Source of the DNA: Rhodococcoides corynebacterioides NBRC 14404
GTDB taxonomy: Bacteria; Actinomycetota; Actinomycetes; Mycobacteriales; Mycobacteriaceae
DNA length: 64,000 bases
Direction: 5' to 3'
NCBI RefSeq assembly: GCF_001894765.1
Contig: NZ_BCWV01000004.1
Coordinates: 124,001 to 188,000 of the forward strand
Part shown: piece after piece, positions 8,523 through 18,081 of the stretch
How positions within the stretch are numbered: the stretch's first letter is position 1
Layout of the letters: each line of letters begins with the position of its first letter
Made by a program: the position numbers and the translations under genes
The notes under the pieces: generated by a model
Database searches by the model: none
The model's input: the letters and a program-made list of their open reading frames with translations, nothing else
What the model was told of the DNA's origin: nothing

Positions 8523-8864
8523 TCAGCGCTTCTCCTTGATCTTCGCGGCCTTGCCACGCAGTTCGCGGAGGTAGTACAGCTTGGCGCGACGCACGTCACC
8601 GCGAGTCAGCACCTCGATCTGGGCGATGTTCGGGGTGTGGACCGGGAACGTCCGCTCCACGCCGACACCGAAGGACACCTTGCGGACCGTGAAGGTCTCG
8701 CGGATGCCGCCACCCTGACGTCGAATCACGACGCCCTTGAAGATCTGCACGCGCTCCTTCGAGCCCTCGATGACCTTCACGTGCACGTTCAGAGTGTCGC
8801 CGGGGCGGAACTCGGGGACGTCGCTCCGCAGCGACTGCTTGTCCAGGAAGTCCAGGGTGTTCAT
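8523..8864 (-). CDS. rplS: 50S ribosomal protein L19
   Basis: A 113-residue L19, sited at the 30S-50S interface. Signature blocks are present: '[16 protein letters not shown]', '[16 protein letters not shown]', '[16 protein letters not shown]' and '[20 protein letters not shown]'. Normal length, ATG start at 8864, and a hairpin follows the stop. The 186 bases upstream (8865-9050) hold its promoter region; I see no other gene there. Confidence 0.98.
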   Translation of the reverse strand: MNTLDFLDKQSLRSDVPEFRPGDTLNVHVKVIEGSKERVQIFKGVVIRRQGGGIRETFTVRKVSFGVGVERTFPVHTPNIAQIEVLTRGDVRRAKLYYLRELRGKAAKIKEKR

Positions 8865-9050
8865 GTCTCATCCTTGCTGTGACGTCTGCCGAGCAGAGGA
8901 CCCGAGCGGCGACCGTTCGATCGACAAGGACCGACGGCGCTCGACTGGTTCGTGCTCCGAATGGGTGTCACCCGCCGTTCGTGCACGCCGCAGCGCGCCC
9001 GGCCCCGGGCAACCCCACGATTGTGCCAGACGGACCGTCGACGACGGAAA

Positions 9051-9920
9051 TCAGCGTGCGGCGACACTCTCGCGGTCGGTGTCGGCGGGTCGCTCGGCGT
9101 GCGGCGGGGGTGCCGGAACGACGATGCGGTCGAGCACGTCCTCGGCGGCGGCGCGGACGTGTGCCGCGTCGGGCTGCCCGGCGATGAGATCCTGCGTCCA
9201 GATCTTGGCCCGCACGACGGGTCGGCGCACGTTGCGCTCGCGCCGCACCGCACGCGCCATCCGCTTGGGCCGACGGGTGTACCGCCACCGCGCCCACGGC
9301 GACCCCGGCCGCCCGAGGCGCAGGGCACCGACGAGCAGCAGCGGCAGGAAGAACAGCCCCACCAGCCCGGTCCAGATCTTGCCCTTGGCCAACACGATCG
9401 CGGCGAGCAGCAGGTTCAGAGCCGCCAGAGCCACGATCAGCGCACGCACCACCGGATCCGGATCGTCCCGGAATCCTGCGACGTCGAAGAATTCGAGCGG
9501 TCGCAGACCGAACAGCAGCATCACCGTGACCGCGACGGCGACGAAGACGGCGTCGACGGAGGTGCGTCCCTGCTCCGCCCAGTACACGTCCTCCAGATAG
9601 AAGATGAGCGCGAACTCGTCGAGGACCAGCGCGGCCCCGATGCCGAAGAACGTCGCGAGGACCGCGCCGGTGGTCTGCGTGCCGTCGACGTACACCGCGA
9701 CGAGCGCGACCCCGGAGACCAGCATGCAGACGGTGCCGAACACCACGTGGTGCACGTGGTGCCCGCCCGGGGTCACGTTGCCCGGCCACCACCGCACCCG
9801 AGCGCGAATCATGCGGACGCTGAACCGAATGAACGCGAATCCGGCGAGGAACCCGACGAGGAAGAACAGCAGCGGAATTCGACCCTCGTCCGACATGTGG
9901 TCGATCCACCGCGTGATCAT
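9051..9920 (-). CDS. Uncharacterised multi-pass membrane protein with a His-rich HHxHH motif
   Basis: About 289 residues, with seven or so predicted hydrophobic segments in the first 230 residues and a basic, Arg-rich cytoplasmic tail. Conserved-looking polar residues sit at or in membrane segments: 'GGHHVHHVVFG' (about residues 52-62), 'ALVLDEFALIFYLEDVYWAEQGR' (given here for position, about residues 96-118; Asp/Glu rich) and a Lys in 'IVLAKGKIW'. A His cluster plus an acidic cluster facing one membrane side could bind a metal, but I do not recognise a characterised family and assign no function. The ATG at 9920 is preferred over a codon six residues upstream. It stands alone between rplS and tex. 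Confidence 0.75.
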   Translation of the reverse strand: MITRWIDHMSDEGRIPLLFFLVGFLAGFAFIRFSVRMIRARVRWWPGNVTPGGHHVHHVVFGTVCMLVSGVALVAVYVDGTQTTGAVLATFFGIGAALVLDEFALIFYLEDVYWAEQGRTSVDAVFVAVAVTVMLLFGLRPLEFFDVAGFRDDPDPVVRALIVALAALNLLLAAIVLAKGKIWTGLVGLFFLPLLLVGALRLGRPGSPWARWRYTRRPKRMARAVRRERNVRRPVVRAKIWTQDLIAGQPDAAHVRAAAEDVLDRIVVPAPPPHAERPADTDRESVAAR

Positions 9921-10003
9921 GGCCGTCTCACCTCTCACCCGTCACCGCCGACGGGTGCGGGAAGCATACCGCCGCACGCCGGCGCAGGTGAGGGACCGAA
10001 CGG

Positions 10004-12385
10004 TCAGCCCAGACCCGCGCGGCGCAGCGCGTCGGCCATCGACCCGGTCGCCGCCGGCGCCTCCCGACGGCCGCCACGGTCACCCCGGTCGGCGCGATCG
10101 GCGCCGGCCCGGCCGGACCGCGACGACCGCGCGTTCTGCTCCCCCGTGCGCGGCCGGCCCCGGTCGCCACCTCGGGAGCGGCCGTCACCGCCGTCGCGGG
10201 GTCGGCTCCGATCCGGCGTCGACGTGCTCCCCGGCTCGTCGTCGAGGCGCAGGGACAGCCCGATGCGCTGGCGGGGCACGTCGACCTCCATCACCTTGAC
10301 CTTGACCACCTGCCCCGACTTGACGACGTCACGGGGATCGGAGACGAACGACCGGGACATGGCGGAGACGTGCACGAGTCCGTCCTGGTGGACACCGACG
10401 TCCACGAACGCACCGAAGGCGGCGACGTTGGTGACGACGCCCTCGAGCACCATGCCGGGGGTCAGATCGGCGACCTTCTCGACCCCGGCCGCGAAGGTCG
10501 CGGTGGTGAACTCCGGACGGGGGTCACGGCCGGGCTTCTCGAGTTCGGTGAGGATGTCGGTGACGGTGGGCAGGCCGAACCGATCGTCGACGAACTGCTG
10601 CGGTCGCAGCGTCCGGAGCACGGCGGTGTTGCCCACGATCTCGCGGACCCCCACCCCGGCGGCGTCGACGATGCGCCGAACCACCGGATAGGCCTCGGGG
10701 TGGACGCTGGACCGGTCGAGGGGGTCGTCCCCGTCGGTGATGCGGAGGAAGCCCGCGCACTGTTCGAATGCCTTCGGCCCCAGCCGGGGGACGTCCTTCA
10801 GCGCCGCGCGCGTCCGGAACGGTCCGTGCGCGTCGCGGTGCGCGACGATGGATTCCGCGAGCCCGGTCGCGACGCCGGACACCCGCGCCAGCAGCGGCAC
10901 CGAGGCGGTGTTGACGTCGACGCCGACGGCGTTCACCGCGTCCTCGACGACGGCGCCCAGGGAGCGCGCGAGCATCGTCTCGGACACGTCGTGCTGGTAC
11001 TGGCCGACACCGATCGACTTGGGGTCGATCTTCACGAGTTCGGCGAGCGGGTCCTGCAGGCGACGGGCGATGGACACCGCCCCGCGGATCGAGACGTCCA
11101 GGTCCGGCAGTTCCCGCGAGCCGTAGGCCGAGGCCGAGTAGACGGAGGCGCCGGCCTCGGACACCACGGCCTTGGTGAGCGTCGTGTTCGGCAGCGCCGC
11201 CACCAGTTCCGCCGCGAGCGCGTCCGTCTCGCGGGACGCGGTGCCGTTGCCGATCGCGATCAGGTCGACGCCGTGGCGTGCCACCAGCCCGGCCAGCGTG
11301 GCCAGCGACTCCGCCCACTTGCCCTGCGGCTTGTGCGGATAGATCGTCTCGTGGGCCACCACCTTGCCGGTGGCGTCGACGACCGCAACCTTGGTGCCGG
11401 TGCGATACCCGGGGTCGAGACCCATCGTGGTCCGCGCACCGGCCGGGGCGGCGAGCAGCAGATCCTCGAGGTTCGAGGCGAACACCTCGACGGCCCGCTC
11501 CTCCGCCGCCTGTCGGAGCCGCTGGCGGATGTCGAGCCCGAGTCCGACGAGAATCTTGGTGCGCCACGCCCACCGCACCGTGTCGAGCAGCCAGCGATCG
11601 GCGGGACGGCCTCGGTCGGCGATGCCGAACCGGGCGGCGATGCGCGTCTCGTAGACCGTCGGGGTCCCGCGCGGGATCTCCTCGTCGTCCGGCTCGGGAT
11701 GCATGGTCGGGGCCAGCACCTCCTCCTTCTCGCCGCGCAGGACGGCGAGCACGCGGTGGGAGGGGACGGTGGTGAACGGCTCGGAGAAGGCGAAGTAGTC
11801 GGAGAACTTGGCGCCCTCGGCTTCCTTGCCGTCGCGCACGGTCGCGGTCAGCCGTCCGCGTGTCCACATCGTCTCGCGCAGTTCACCGACCAGATCGGCG
11901 TCCTCGGCGAACTGCTCGACCAGGATCGCGCGAGCGCCGGCCAACTGCTCGTCGTCGAAGGACGCCGGATCGGTGGTGGGATCGCCGAGCAGGGCGTCGG
12001 CGACGGGCTGGTGTCCGGCTTCGCGCGCGATCTGCGCCTTGGTCCGTCGCTTCTGCTTGTACGGGAGGTAGATGTCCTCGAGTCGCGTCTTGGTGTCCGC
12101 CTCCGCGATGGACGCCGCGAGGTCGTCGGTGAGCTTGCCCTGGCTGCGGATCGACTCCAGGACCGTCGCACGACGCTCGTCGAGCTCGCGGAGGTACCGC
12201 AGCCGCTCCTCGATGGTGCGGAGCTGGGTGTCGTCCAGAGTGCCGGTGGCTTCCTTGCGGTACCGCGCGATGAAGGGGACGGTGGCGCCCCCGTCGAGCA
12301 GGTCGACGGCAGCGCGGACACGCTCCTCGGCCACCTCCAGCTCGTCGGCGATCCTGCGGTTCACTGATGTCGGAGCGGTCGTCAC
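10004..12385 (-). CDS. tex: Tex-family transcription accessory / RNA-binding protein
   Basis: A 793-residue Tex protein, the bacterial relative of eukaryotic Spt6. It binds nucleic acid and affects transcription and stress tolerance. The N-terminal helical domain includes 'TVPFIARYRKEATGTLDD', the family hallmark. It is followed by a YqgF-like RNase H fold ('MGLDPGYRTGTKVAVVD'), helix-hairpin-helix repeats ('VDVNTASVPLLARVSG', 'LKDVPRLGPKAFEQCAGFLRI') and an S1 domain ('GMVLEGVVTNVAAFGAFVDV', 'QDGLVHVSAMS'). A low-complexity Arg/Gly/Asp tail of about 80 residues extends beyond the S1 domain. The GTG at 12385 was chosen because the conserved N-terminus starts there. Confidence 0.95.
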   Translation of the reverse strand: MTTAPTSVNRRIADELEVAEERVRAAVDLLDGGATVPFIARYRKEATGTLDDTQLRTIEERLRYLRELDERRATVLESIRSQGKLTDDLAASIAEADTKTRLEDIYLPYKQKRRTKAQIAREAGHQPVADALLGDPTTDPASFDDEQLAGARAILVEQFAEDADLVGELRETMWTRGRLTATVRDGKEAEGAKFSDYFAFSEPFTTVPSHRVLAVLRGEKEEVLAPTMHPEPDDEEIPRGTPTVYETRIAARFGIADRGRPADRWLLDTVRWAWRTKILVGLGLDIRQRLRQAAEERAVEVFASNLEDLLLAAPAGARTTMGLDPGYRTGTKVAVVDATGKVVAHETIYPHKPQGKWAESLATLAGLVARHGVDLIAIGNGTASRETDALAAELVAALPNTTLTKAVVSEAGASVYSASAYGSRELPDLDVSIRGAVSIARRLQDPLAELVKIDPKSIGVGQYQHDVSETMLARSLGAVVEDAVNAVGVDVNTASVPLLARVSGVATGLAESIVAHRDAHGPFRTRAALKDVPRLGPKAFEQCAGFLRITDGDDPLDRSSVHPEAYPVVRRIVDAAGVGVREIVGNTAVLRTLRPQQFVDDRFGLPTVTDILTELEKPGRDPRPEFTTATFAAGVEKVADLTPGMVLEGVVTNVAAFGAFVDVGVHQDGLVHVSAMSRSFVSDPRDVVKSGQVVKVKVMEVDVPRQRIGLSLRLDDEPGSTSTPDRSRPRDGGDGRSRGGDRGRPRTGEQNARSSRSGRAGADRADRGDRGGRREAPAATGSMADALRRAGLG

Positions 12386-12506
12386 GGCGGTCGACCCTAC
12401 AGCGCCCGGTATCGTCGTCCACAGCACCGCACGTGCGGTGCGGAAAGTTCGAGAGTTCGAGAATTCGGTGACAACGGCGTCGACGTACGGCTTCGGCCGG
12501 TCGCGA

Positions 12507-13451
12507 ATGCGGCAGTTCCTCCCTCACCCCGTCGCGCGGTGGGCCTTCCTTCCGATCGCGGCCCTGGCCGTCGCGTGCGGTACGCCCTCCGGCGCCGTGG
12601 TCGTGACCGACGCGCCGGCGGCCGAGCCCTTCCCCGCGCCGGACATGACACCGGCGCCGGATCCACAGAGCCGCCTGCAACAGGCGGTGGACGGCGCGGC
12701 GGAGCGCGGCGCCGTCGTGTCCATCGGGTACCTCGATCGGCGAACCGACACCTATCGCGGCATCGGTGACGACGATCCCGTCGAGACCGCCTCGGTGGTC
12801 AAACTGTTCGTCGCCGACGACCTGCTGGTGCGGTCCTCCCGAGGCGAGATCGACCTGCCGGCCGAGGTCCGCGAACGGATCGCGCCGATGCTGTCCTCCT
12901 CGGACGACGATGCGGCACAGGTACTCTGGGACTTCGCCGGGGGCAGCGACCTGGTCGCCCGCGTCGCGGAGCGGTACGGGCTGGGATCGACCACCGCGTC
13001 GGACGACGGCATCTGGTGGAACACCCGCACCACCGCCCGCGACCTGGTCACGTACTACGACGCCCTGCTCGACGGACGCGGCGGCCTCTCCCCCGCCGAC
13101 CGCGACACGATCCGCACGGACCTCGAGCGCTACACCCCGCTCGGTACCGACGGCTACCCGCAGACGTTCGGCATCCCCCGAGCGCTGCCCGGGGAGTCCG
13201 TTCGCGGGGTCAAGCAGGGGTGGATGTGTTGCGTGGACGGCCGGTGGATCCACCTGAGCACCGGATTCGTCGGCACGGACGAGAGGTTCGTCCTGGCCGT
13301 GCTGTCCCGCGAGGAACCCTGGTACGGCGCGTCCGGCGGTCGGGACGACACCACCGACACGGACGTCGTCGACGACGACGGGGCGAAGCACGCCCGCATC
13401 ACCGTGACCGGAGCCCTGAGGATTCTGTTTCCCGACGGGGTGATCGACTAG
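12507..13451 (+). CDS. Lipoprotein with beta-lactamase/penicillin-recognising fold
   Basis: About 314 residues. A signal peptide ends in a lipobox-like 'ALAVAC' (Cys about residue 24), predicting a lipoprotein on the outer face of the membrane, followed by a Pro/Ala-rich linker. The catalytic domain has an SxxK motif in '[13 protein letters not shown]' (Ser about 96), an 'SSSDDDAAQ' block where class A enzymes have SDN (about 130), and 'GVKQGWM' in the KTG position (about 235). The fold therefore looks right, but SDN and KTG are altered, so true beta-lactamase activity is doubtful; a related serine hydrolase role is as likely. The ATG at 12507 was chosen for the signal peptide; the frame is open upstream inside tex. 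The stop overlaps the trmD stop within one CTAG. Confidence 0.8.
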   Translation: MRQFLPHPVARWAFLPIAALAVACGTPSGAVVVTDAPAAEPFPAPDMTPAPDPQSRLQQAVDGAAERGAVVSIGYLDRRTDTYRGIGDDDPVETASVVKLFVADDLLVRSSRGEIDLPAEVRERIAPMLSSSDDDAAQVLWDFAGGSDLVARVAERYGLGSTTASDDGIWWNTRTTARDLVTYYDALLDGRGGLSPADRDTIRTDLERYTPLGTDGYPQTFGIPRALPGESVRGVKQGWMCCVDGRWIHLSTGFVGTDERFVLAVLSREEPWYGASGGRDDTTDTDVVDDDGAKHARITVTGALRILFPDGVID

Positions 13452-14179
13452 AGCAGGTCGGGTCGACGCTCCCGGGTGCGCGCGAGCGATTGCTCTCGCC
13501 GCCACTCCTCGATGCGAGCGTGGTTGCCCGACAACAGCACCGACGGAACCTCGAGATCGCGCCACACCGCGGGTCGCGTGTACCCGGGTCCTTCGAGAAG
13601 ACCGTCGGAGAACGAATCCTGTTGATGCGACCGTTGATTGCCCAGAACACCGGGGATCAGTCGTGTGACCGCCTCTGTCATCACCAGTACCGCGGCCTCA
13701 CCGCCGATGAGGACGTAGTCGCCGATGCTGACCTCTTCGACCCGCATCCGCCGGGCCGCGTCGTCGAACACCCGCTGATCGATGCCCTCGTACCGTCCGC
13801 AGGCGAAGACCAGGTGCCGCTCGCGCGACCACCGTTCGGCGGTGCGCTGGGTGAACGGAACCCCGGCCGGGGTGGGCACCACGAGGATCGGGTCGTCCGC
13901 ATCCGCCGTGACGTCGTCCAGCGCGTCGCCCCACACCGTCGGCGTCATGACCATGCCGGGACCACCGCCGTACGGCGAGTCGTCGACGGCCTTGTGGACG
14001 TCGTGCGTCCAGTCCCGCAGGTCGTGCACGCCCACCGACACCAGACCGCGCTCGATCGCCTTGCCCAGCAACGCCGTCCGCAGGGGCTCGAGATACTCGG
14101 GGAAGATGGTGACCACGTCGAGCCGCAACGCGGCTGTGACCGCGTCGAGCTGTTGCTCGGCGTCGTTCCGGTCGGTCAC
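13448..14179 (-). CDS. trmD: tRNA (guanine-37-N1)-methyltransferase
   Basis: A 243-residue SPOUT-family methyltransferase that modifies G37 of tRNAs reading CNN and related codons, preventing +1 frameshifts. Motifs: '[14 protein letters not shown]', '[20 protein letters not shown]', '[14 protein letters not shown]' and '[17 protein letters not shown]' (the trefoil-knot S-adenosylmethionine site), then '[15 protein letters not shown]' and '[19 protein letters not shown]'. GTG start overlapping the rimM stop in GTGA. The first 18 residues are an actinobacterial-like extension, and the start might instead be internal. Last gene of rpsP-KH-rimM-trmD. Confidence 0.96.
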   Translation of the reverse strand: MTDRNDAEQQLDAVTAALRLDVVTIFPEYLEPLRTALLGKAIERGLVSVGVHDLRDWTHDVHKAVDDSPYGGGPGMVMTPTVWGDALDDVTADADDPILVVPTPAGVPFTQRTAERWSRERHLVFACGRYEGIDQRVFDDAARRMRVEEVSIGDYVLIGGEAAVLVMTEAVTRLIPGVLGNQRSHQQDSFSDGLLEGPGYTRPAVWRDLEVPSVLLSGNHARIEEWRREQSLARTRERRPDLL

Positions 14180-14718
14180 GGCTCGCTCAACAAGCCGTCC
14201 GGCGGATCCACCTCGACCACGCGCTCGTCGCGCGAGACGCGCGGCACCATCACCGCCACGAACGGGATCAGCAGCTCGCCACGGTCCGCGTCGCGGGGAC
14301 GCACGGATAGCAGTTCGCCTGCAGCCGAGTGCAGTACCTCACGGACCGTGCCGATCTCCTCGCCCGCACGCGCGTGGCCCTCCGCGTAGCGCACGGTCAT
14401 GCCCTCGAGTTCGTGGTCGTAGAACTCGTCGGGGTCCGACGACTCCGGGAGCTCCGCGGTGTCGACGACGAAGAGCGTGCCGCGCAGCGCATCCGCGGAC
14501 GCCCGGTCGGACACCTCCGCCAGACGCAGCAGAAGCCGCCCGGAATGGTCCCGGGCGGCTTCCACCACGTACTCGGATGTCGACGAGGCACCGCGAGAGC
14601 GGCCACGCAGGACGGTGCCCGGCGCGAACCGCTCGTCGGGCTCGTCCGTCCGCACCTCCACGACCACCTCGCCGCGCACTCCGTGCGACTTGGCCACTCG
14701 GCCGATCACGAGCTCCAC
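14176..14718 (-). CDS. rimM: 16S rRNA processing protein RimM
   Basis: A 180-residue RimM that binds S19 and helps mature the 30S head. The N-terminal domain is visible as '[20 protein letters not shown]' and the PRC-barrel C-terminal domain as '[15 protein letters not shown]', '[18 protein letters not shown]', '[14 protein letters not shown]', '[11 protein letters not shown]'. The GTG at 14718, 11 bases after the KH-protein stop, was chosen because the conserved sequence starts there; a longer in-frame reading would overlap the upstream gene. Confidence 0.95.
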   Translation of the reverse strand: MELVIGRVAKSHGVRGEVVVEVRTDEPDERFAPGTVLRGRSRGASSTSEYVVEAARDHSGRLLLRLAEVSDRASADALRGTLFVVDTAELPESSDPDEFYDHELEGMTVRYAEGHARAGEEIGTVREVLHSAAGELLSVRPRDADRGELLIPFVAVMVPRVSRDERVVEVDPPDGLLSEP

Positions 14719-14728
14719 GGACGCCGAC

Positions 14729-14971
14729 TCAGCGATCGGTGTCGATGACGTCGACCCGAATGCCGCGCCCACCGATGCCGGTGACCAGGGTGCGGATGGC
14801 CGTGGCGGTCCGACCGCCCCGGCCGATGACCTTGCCGAGATCGTCCGGGTGGACGTGCACCTCGACGGTTCGTCCGCGACGACCGGTGATCATCTCGACG
14901 CGGACGTCGTCGGGATTGGAGACGATGCCGCGAACGAGATGCTCGACGGCGTCGGCGACCATCGCGCTCAC
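14729..14971 (-). CDS. khpA: KH-domain RNA-binding protein (KhpA-type)
   Basis: An 80-residue single-KH-domain protein. '[20 protein letters not shown]' contains the GxxG-type loop (GRGG) that grips RNA. KhpA-type proteins pair with KhpB/Jag and influence cell elongation and sRNA-mRNA interactions in other Gram-positives. The GTG start overlaps the rpsP stop (GTGA). The N-terminus '[17 protein letters not shown]' matches the mycobacterial protein as I recall it, which supports this start. Confidence 0.93.
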   Translation of the reverse strand: MSAMVADAVEHLVRGIVSNPDDVRVEMITGRRGRTVEVHVHPDDLGKVIGRGGRTATAIRTLVTGIGGRGIRVDVIDTDR

Positions 14972-15426
14972 TTGTCGGCGGACTCGTCGGTCGCGTCGGC
15001 GGTCTCGGCCGAGGTGGCCTCGGCGTCGTCGGCCTTGGCGGCCTTCTTCTTCTTCGGCGTGGTGGCCTCGGCGACCGGCTCGTTGTCGGCCGCGGCGAGA
15101 GCAGCGTTGAACAGGTCCAGCTTGGACGGGCCCTGCTCCTTCACCTTGAGGGTGCCCTCGGCGCCCGGGAGGCCCTTGAACTTCTGCCAGTCACCGGTGA
15201 TCTTGAGGATGGCCTCGACGGGCTCGGTCGGCTGCGCACCGACGCCCAGCCAGTACTGCGCGCGCTCGGTGTCGACCTCGATCAGGGAGGGCTCTTCCTT
15301 CGGGTGGTACTTGCCGATCGTCTCGATCGCGCGGCCACCACGACGGGTACGCGCATCGGCGACGACGATGCGGTACTGCGGGTTGCGGATCTTGCCGAGA
15401 CGGGTGAGCTTGATCTTGACTGCCAT
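14968..15426 (-). CDS. rpsP: 30S ribosomal protein S16
   Basis: A 152-residue S16. The conserved domain occupies the first 85 or so residues ('[20 protein letters not shown]', '[19 protein letters not shown]', '[15 protein letters not shown]'). A C-terminal tail of about 65 residues is rich in Ala, Lys, Asp and Glu ('[19 protein letters not shown]'), as in other mycobacteriales and much longer than E. coli S16 (82 residues). First gene of the rpsP-khpA-rimM-trmD operon; its promoter must lie within 15427-15613. Confidence 0.98.
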   Translation of the reverse strand: MAVKIKLTRLGKIRNPQYRIVVADARTRRGGRAIETIGKYHPKEEPSLIEVDTERAQYWLGVGAQPTEPVEAILKITGDWQKFKGLPGAEGTLKVKEQGPSKLDLFNAALAAADNEPVAEATTPKKKKAAKADDAEATSAETADATDESADK

Positions 15427-15613
15427 GGAGAACAGAGCCTCTTTCGTGGTGGTCGCCGGGGCGACCGGAGTTGGTCACGGCGCAATTCAGCGATGCACAC
15501 GGCGCGTGCACCCGGTTTTGCGATGAAGGGGTGTCGTGACCGCCGCGCGGTACGTAACCGGAGACGGGCGGACAGCGGTCCATTCTGCCAGACCACTGCC
15601 CGCCCGTACCAAT

Positions 15614-15632
15614 CCGACCGGCCTCCGGTCGG
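15614..15632 (-). terminator. Hairpin abutting the uspA stop codon
   Basis: A perfect 8-bp stem, CCGACCGG (15614-15621) with CCGGTCGG (15625-15632), and a 3-base loop. It begins immediately after the uspA stop on the minus strand and lies ahead of nothing coding for 190 bases. Probably ends the tct operon before the rpsP promoter. No T run. Confidence 0.6.
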
Positions 15633-16022
15633 TTACTCCGCCGGCTTCACCGCCAGCACCGGCTTGTCGCACTGCAGCAACAATCGCTGGGCCGTGCTGC
15701 CCATGAGCAGCTTCCCCACCGGAGAACGGTGCCGGATGCCGATCACGAGCAGCTCGGCATCCTCGCGGTCCATCGCGCCGAGCAGGGCCTCGACGGGATC
15801 GACGGAGACGTCGCTCTCGATCTCGTGCTCGACTCCCGACGCCGACAGGGTCGATTCGAGCGCATCGACGTCGCTGTCCCCGGCGAACTTGGTGTCCACC
15901 AGGGCGTCGCCCCGCGTCGCGTTGACCACGCGCACCCCGGTCCCTCGGACGCGAGCCTCGGCGATGCCGTGGTCGAGCGCGGCGGCCCCGTAGCGATCCG
16001 GCGTGTAGCCGACGACGATCAT
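15633..16022 (-). CDS. Universal stress protein (UspA domain) coupled to the tct operon
   Basis: A 129-residue single UspA domain. The N-terminal strand is '[20 protein letters not shown]'. The C-terminal nucleotide-binding region is '[20 protein letters not shown]' followed by Gly-Ser-Thr and '[16 protein letters not shown]', the classical end of ATP-binding Usp proteins. The ATG overlaps the tctA stop (ATGA), so it should be made together with the transporter. A Usp protein encoded with a TRAP transporter (TeaD with TeaABC of Halomonas) is known to modulate transport; a similar role here with a tripartite tricarboxylate transporter is an inference from gene order only. Confidence 0.92.
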   Translation of the reverse strand: MIVVGYTPDRYGAAALDHGIAEARVRGTGVRVVNATRGDALVDTKFAGDSDVDALESTLSASGVEHEIESDVSVDPVEALLGAMDREDAELLVIGIRHRSPVGKLLMGSTAQRLLLQCDKPVLAVKPAE

Positions 16023-17545
16023 GCGTTCTCCTTCTCTCGGGTGAGCTCCGTGGCGGGGGTGCCGACGCGACCGCGGACGAGGCGGCCGAGAAACGGCGCG
16101 ACGAGCAGGACGGCGATGACGACGTACACGGCCACCGCGATGGGCTCGGTGAACACACCGCTCCAGTTGCCCTCGTTGAGCTGCAGCGTCTGACGGAGCT
16201 GACGCTCGATGCGCGGGCCGAGGATGACGCCGATGATGAGCGGCAGGACGGGCAGTCCGAAGCGTCGCATCATCAGGCCCAGGAGGCCGAAGACCAGCAG
16301 CAGCGCCAGGTCGAGCCACTGGAGGTTGACCGCGTAGGCCCCGAGCACGGCGAAGAACAGGATGCCGGCGTAGAGGTAGGGCCGCGGGGTGCGCAGCAGC
16401 TTCGCCCACAGCGGGGCGAGCGGCAGGTTCAGCGCCAGCAGCAGGAAGTTGCCGATGAACAAGCTGGCGATCAGGGTCCAGACCAGCAGCGGTTCCTTGT
16501 CGAACAGCGTCGGTCCGGGCTGGATGCCGTAGGACACGAACGCGGTCAGCATGACGGCCGCGGTGGCGTTGGTGGGCAGACCCAGCGACAGCATCGGCAC
16601 CAGGGTGCCCGCGGCGGACGCGTTGTTGGCGGCCTCCGGACCGGCGACGCCCTCGATCGCGCCCTTGCCGAACTGCTCGGGGTGCTTCGTCAGCTTCTTC
16701 TCGGTGATGTACGACAGGAACGTGGGCAGCTCGGCGCCGCCGGCGGGGAGGGCACCGAACGGGAAGCCGAAGGCCGTGCCACGCAGCCACGGCTTCCAGG
16801 ACCGCTTCCAGTCGGCCTTGCCCATCCACGGGCGGCCGACCGGGATGACCTCGGCGGGCTTGCGCCGCAGATGCGCGGCGACCCAGAGGGCTTCGCCGAG
16901 CGCGAAGACCGCGACCGCGATGACGACGATGTCGATGCCGTCGGAGAGCAGCGGGATACCGAACGTCGCACGCGGCTGGCCGGTGAGGAAGTCGATCCCG
17001 ACGAGGCCGATGGCCAGACCGAGCAGCAGCGAGATGCAGCCACGCAGCTTGGACGAACCGAGGACGGCCGTGACCGCCACCAGCGCCAGCAGCATGATCG
17101 CCAGGTACGACGGCGCCCCGAGGGACACCGCGAACCGCGAGACGATCGGAGCGAACAGCACCAGGAGCAGCGTGCCGATGGTGCCGGCGACGAAGGATCC
17201 GATGGCCGCGGTCGCGAGGGCCTGCGCCGCTCGCCCGGCCTTGGCCATCTTGTTGCCCTCGAGGGCGGTGATGACCGACGACGATTCACCGGGGGTGTTC
17301 AACAGGATCGACGTCGTCGATCCGCCGTACATGCCGCCGTAGTAGATGCCGGCGAACATGATGAACGCCGCACTGGGACTGACGTTGTAGGTGATGGGCA
17401 GCAGCAGGGCGACGGTCATCGCCGGCCCGATGCCGGGCAGCACGCCCACGGCGGTGCCGAGCAGCACACCGATGCAGGCGTACAGCAGGTTCATCGGCGT
17501 CGCCGCCTGGGACAGGCCCTCGAGGAGCCAACTGAGATTGTCCAT
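16019..17545 (-). CDS. tctA: Tripartite tricarboxylate transporter large permease TctA
   Basis: A 508-residue integral membrane protein with about 11-12 hydrophobic segments, the transport subunit of a TctABC secondary uptake system for citrate-like acids. Family hallmarks: '[20 protein letters not shown]', '[19 protein letters not shown]', '[18 protein letters not shown]', and in the second half '[20 protein letters not shown]' with '[12 protein letters not shown]'. ATG start overlaps the tctB stop by one base; the stop overlaps uspA. The actual substrate cannot be read from the permease. Confidence 0.96.
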   Translation of the reverse strand: MDNLSWLLEGLSQAATPMNLLYACIGVLLGTAVGVLPGIGPAMTVALLLPITYNVSPSAAFIMFAGIYYGGMYGGSTTSILLNTPGESSSVITALEGNKMAKAGRAAQALATAAIGSFVAGTIGTLLLVLFAPIVSRFAVSLGAPSYLAIMLLALVAVTAVLGSSKLRGCISLLLGLAIGLVGIDFLTGQPRATFGIPLLSDGIDIVVIAVAVFALGEALWVAAHLRRKPAEVIPVGRPWMGKADWKRSWKPWLRGTAFGFPFGALPAGGAELPTFLSYITEKKLTKHPEQFGKGAIEGVAGPEAANNASAAGTLVPMLSLGLPTNATAAVMLTAFVSYGIQPGPTLFDKEPLLVWTLIASLFIGNFLLLALNLPLAPLWAKLLRTPRPYLYAGILFFAVLGAYAVNLQWLDLALLLVFGLLGLMMRRFGLPVLPLIIGVILGPRIERQLRQTLQLNEGNWSGVFTEPIAVAVYVVIAVLLVAPFLGRLVRGRVGTPATELTREKENA

Positions 17546-18081
17546 CAGAGAATTCCGTCCAGAATGCCTGCGGACAGCGGGATTCCGAGTCCGACGTAGA
17601 ACGCGTAGAAGCTCACCAGCGAGAGCACCAGGCCGATCGCGAGGTTCCGGATCCAGTGCTTGTTGCCGAGAATCGTTGCGGCACCGCCGAACAGCAGCGC
17701 ACCCATGATCACCCAGCCGAGCACGTCGACCAGCGCGATGGTGGCCACGAAGAGACCGACGAGCAGTCCGACGGTCTTCCAGTCGGCCGGTGCGGAGACG
17801 TCGACGTCCTCGCCGCTCTCCGGCTCCGCCCGCGAGCCGCGCAGGGTGGCGATCGCGAGGGCGACCGCGCAGATCAGCATGCCCGCACCGATCACGATGG
17901 GGAACAGCTTGGGCCCGACGGGGTCGACCTTCGCGAACTCCGCCGTCAGGTTCATCGCGTCCACGAGGAGGAACACTCCGACCACCACGAGGACGGCGCA
18001 GACGCCGAATTGGGCGAGGTCGCGAGGCCGACGAGCGGACGTGTCACCGGACTCGGGTGGCCGGTTCACCGTGGCGGTCAC
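17545..18081 (-). CDS. tctB: Tripartite tricarboxylate transporter small subunit TctB
   Basis: A 178-residue membrane protein with four predicted helices: '[19 protein letters not shown]', '[20 protein letters not shown]', '[20 protein letters not shown]', and '[19 protein letters not shown]'. This is the TctB pattern, including the 'DPVGPKLFP' element. The GTG at 18081 was chosen because it overlaps the tctC stop in GTGA and gives the expected length; the frame is open far upstream inside tctC. Confidence 0.93.
   Translation of the reverse strand: MTATVNRPPESGDTSARRPRDLAQFGVCAVLVVVGVFLLVDAMNLTAEFAKVDPVGPKLFPIVIGAGMLICAVALAIATLRGSRAEPESGEDVDVSAPADWKTVGLLVGLFVATIALVDVLGWVIMGALLFGGAATILGNKHWIRNLAIGLVLSLVSFYAFYVGLGIPLSAGILDGIL

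Noticed and set aside
10370..12367. A long open frame opposite tex, 665 codons
   Set aside because: It is the mirror of tex codons in GC-rich DNA; its translation is Arg/Gly/Asp-rich low complexity with no recognisable domain, while tex has all its domains in order.
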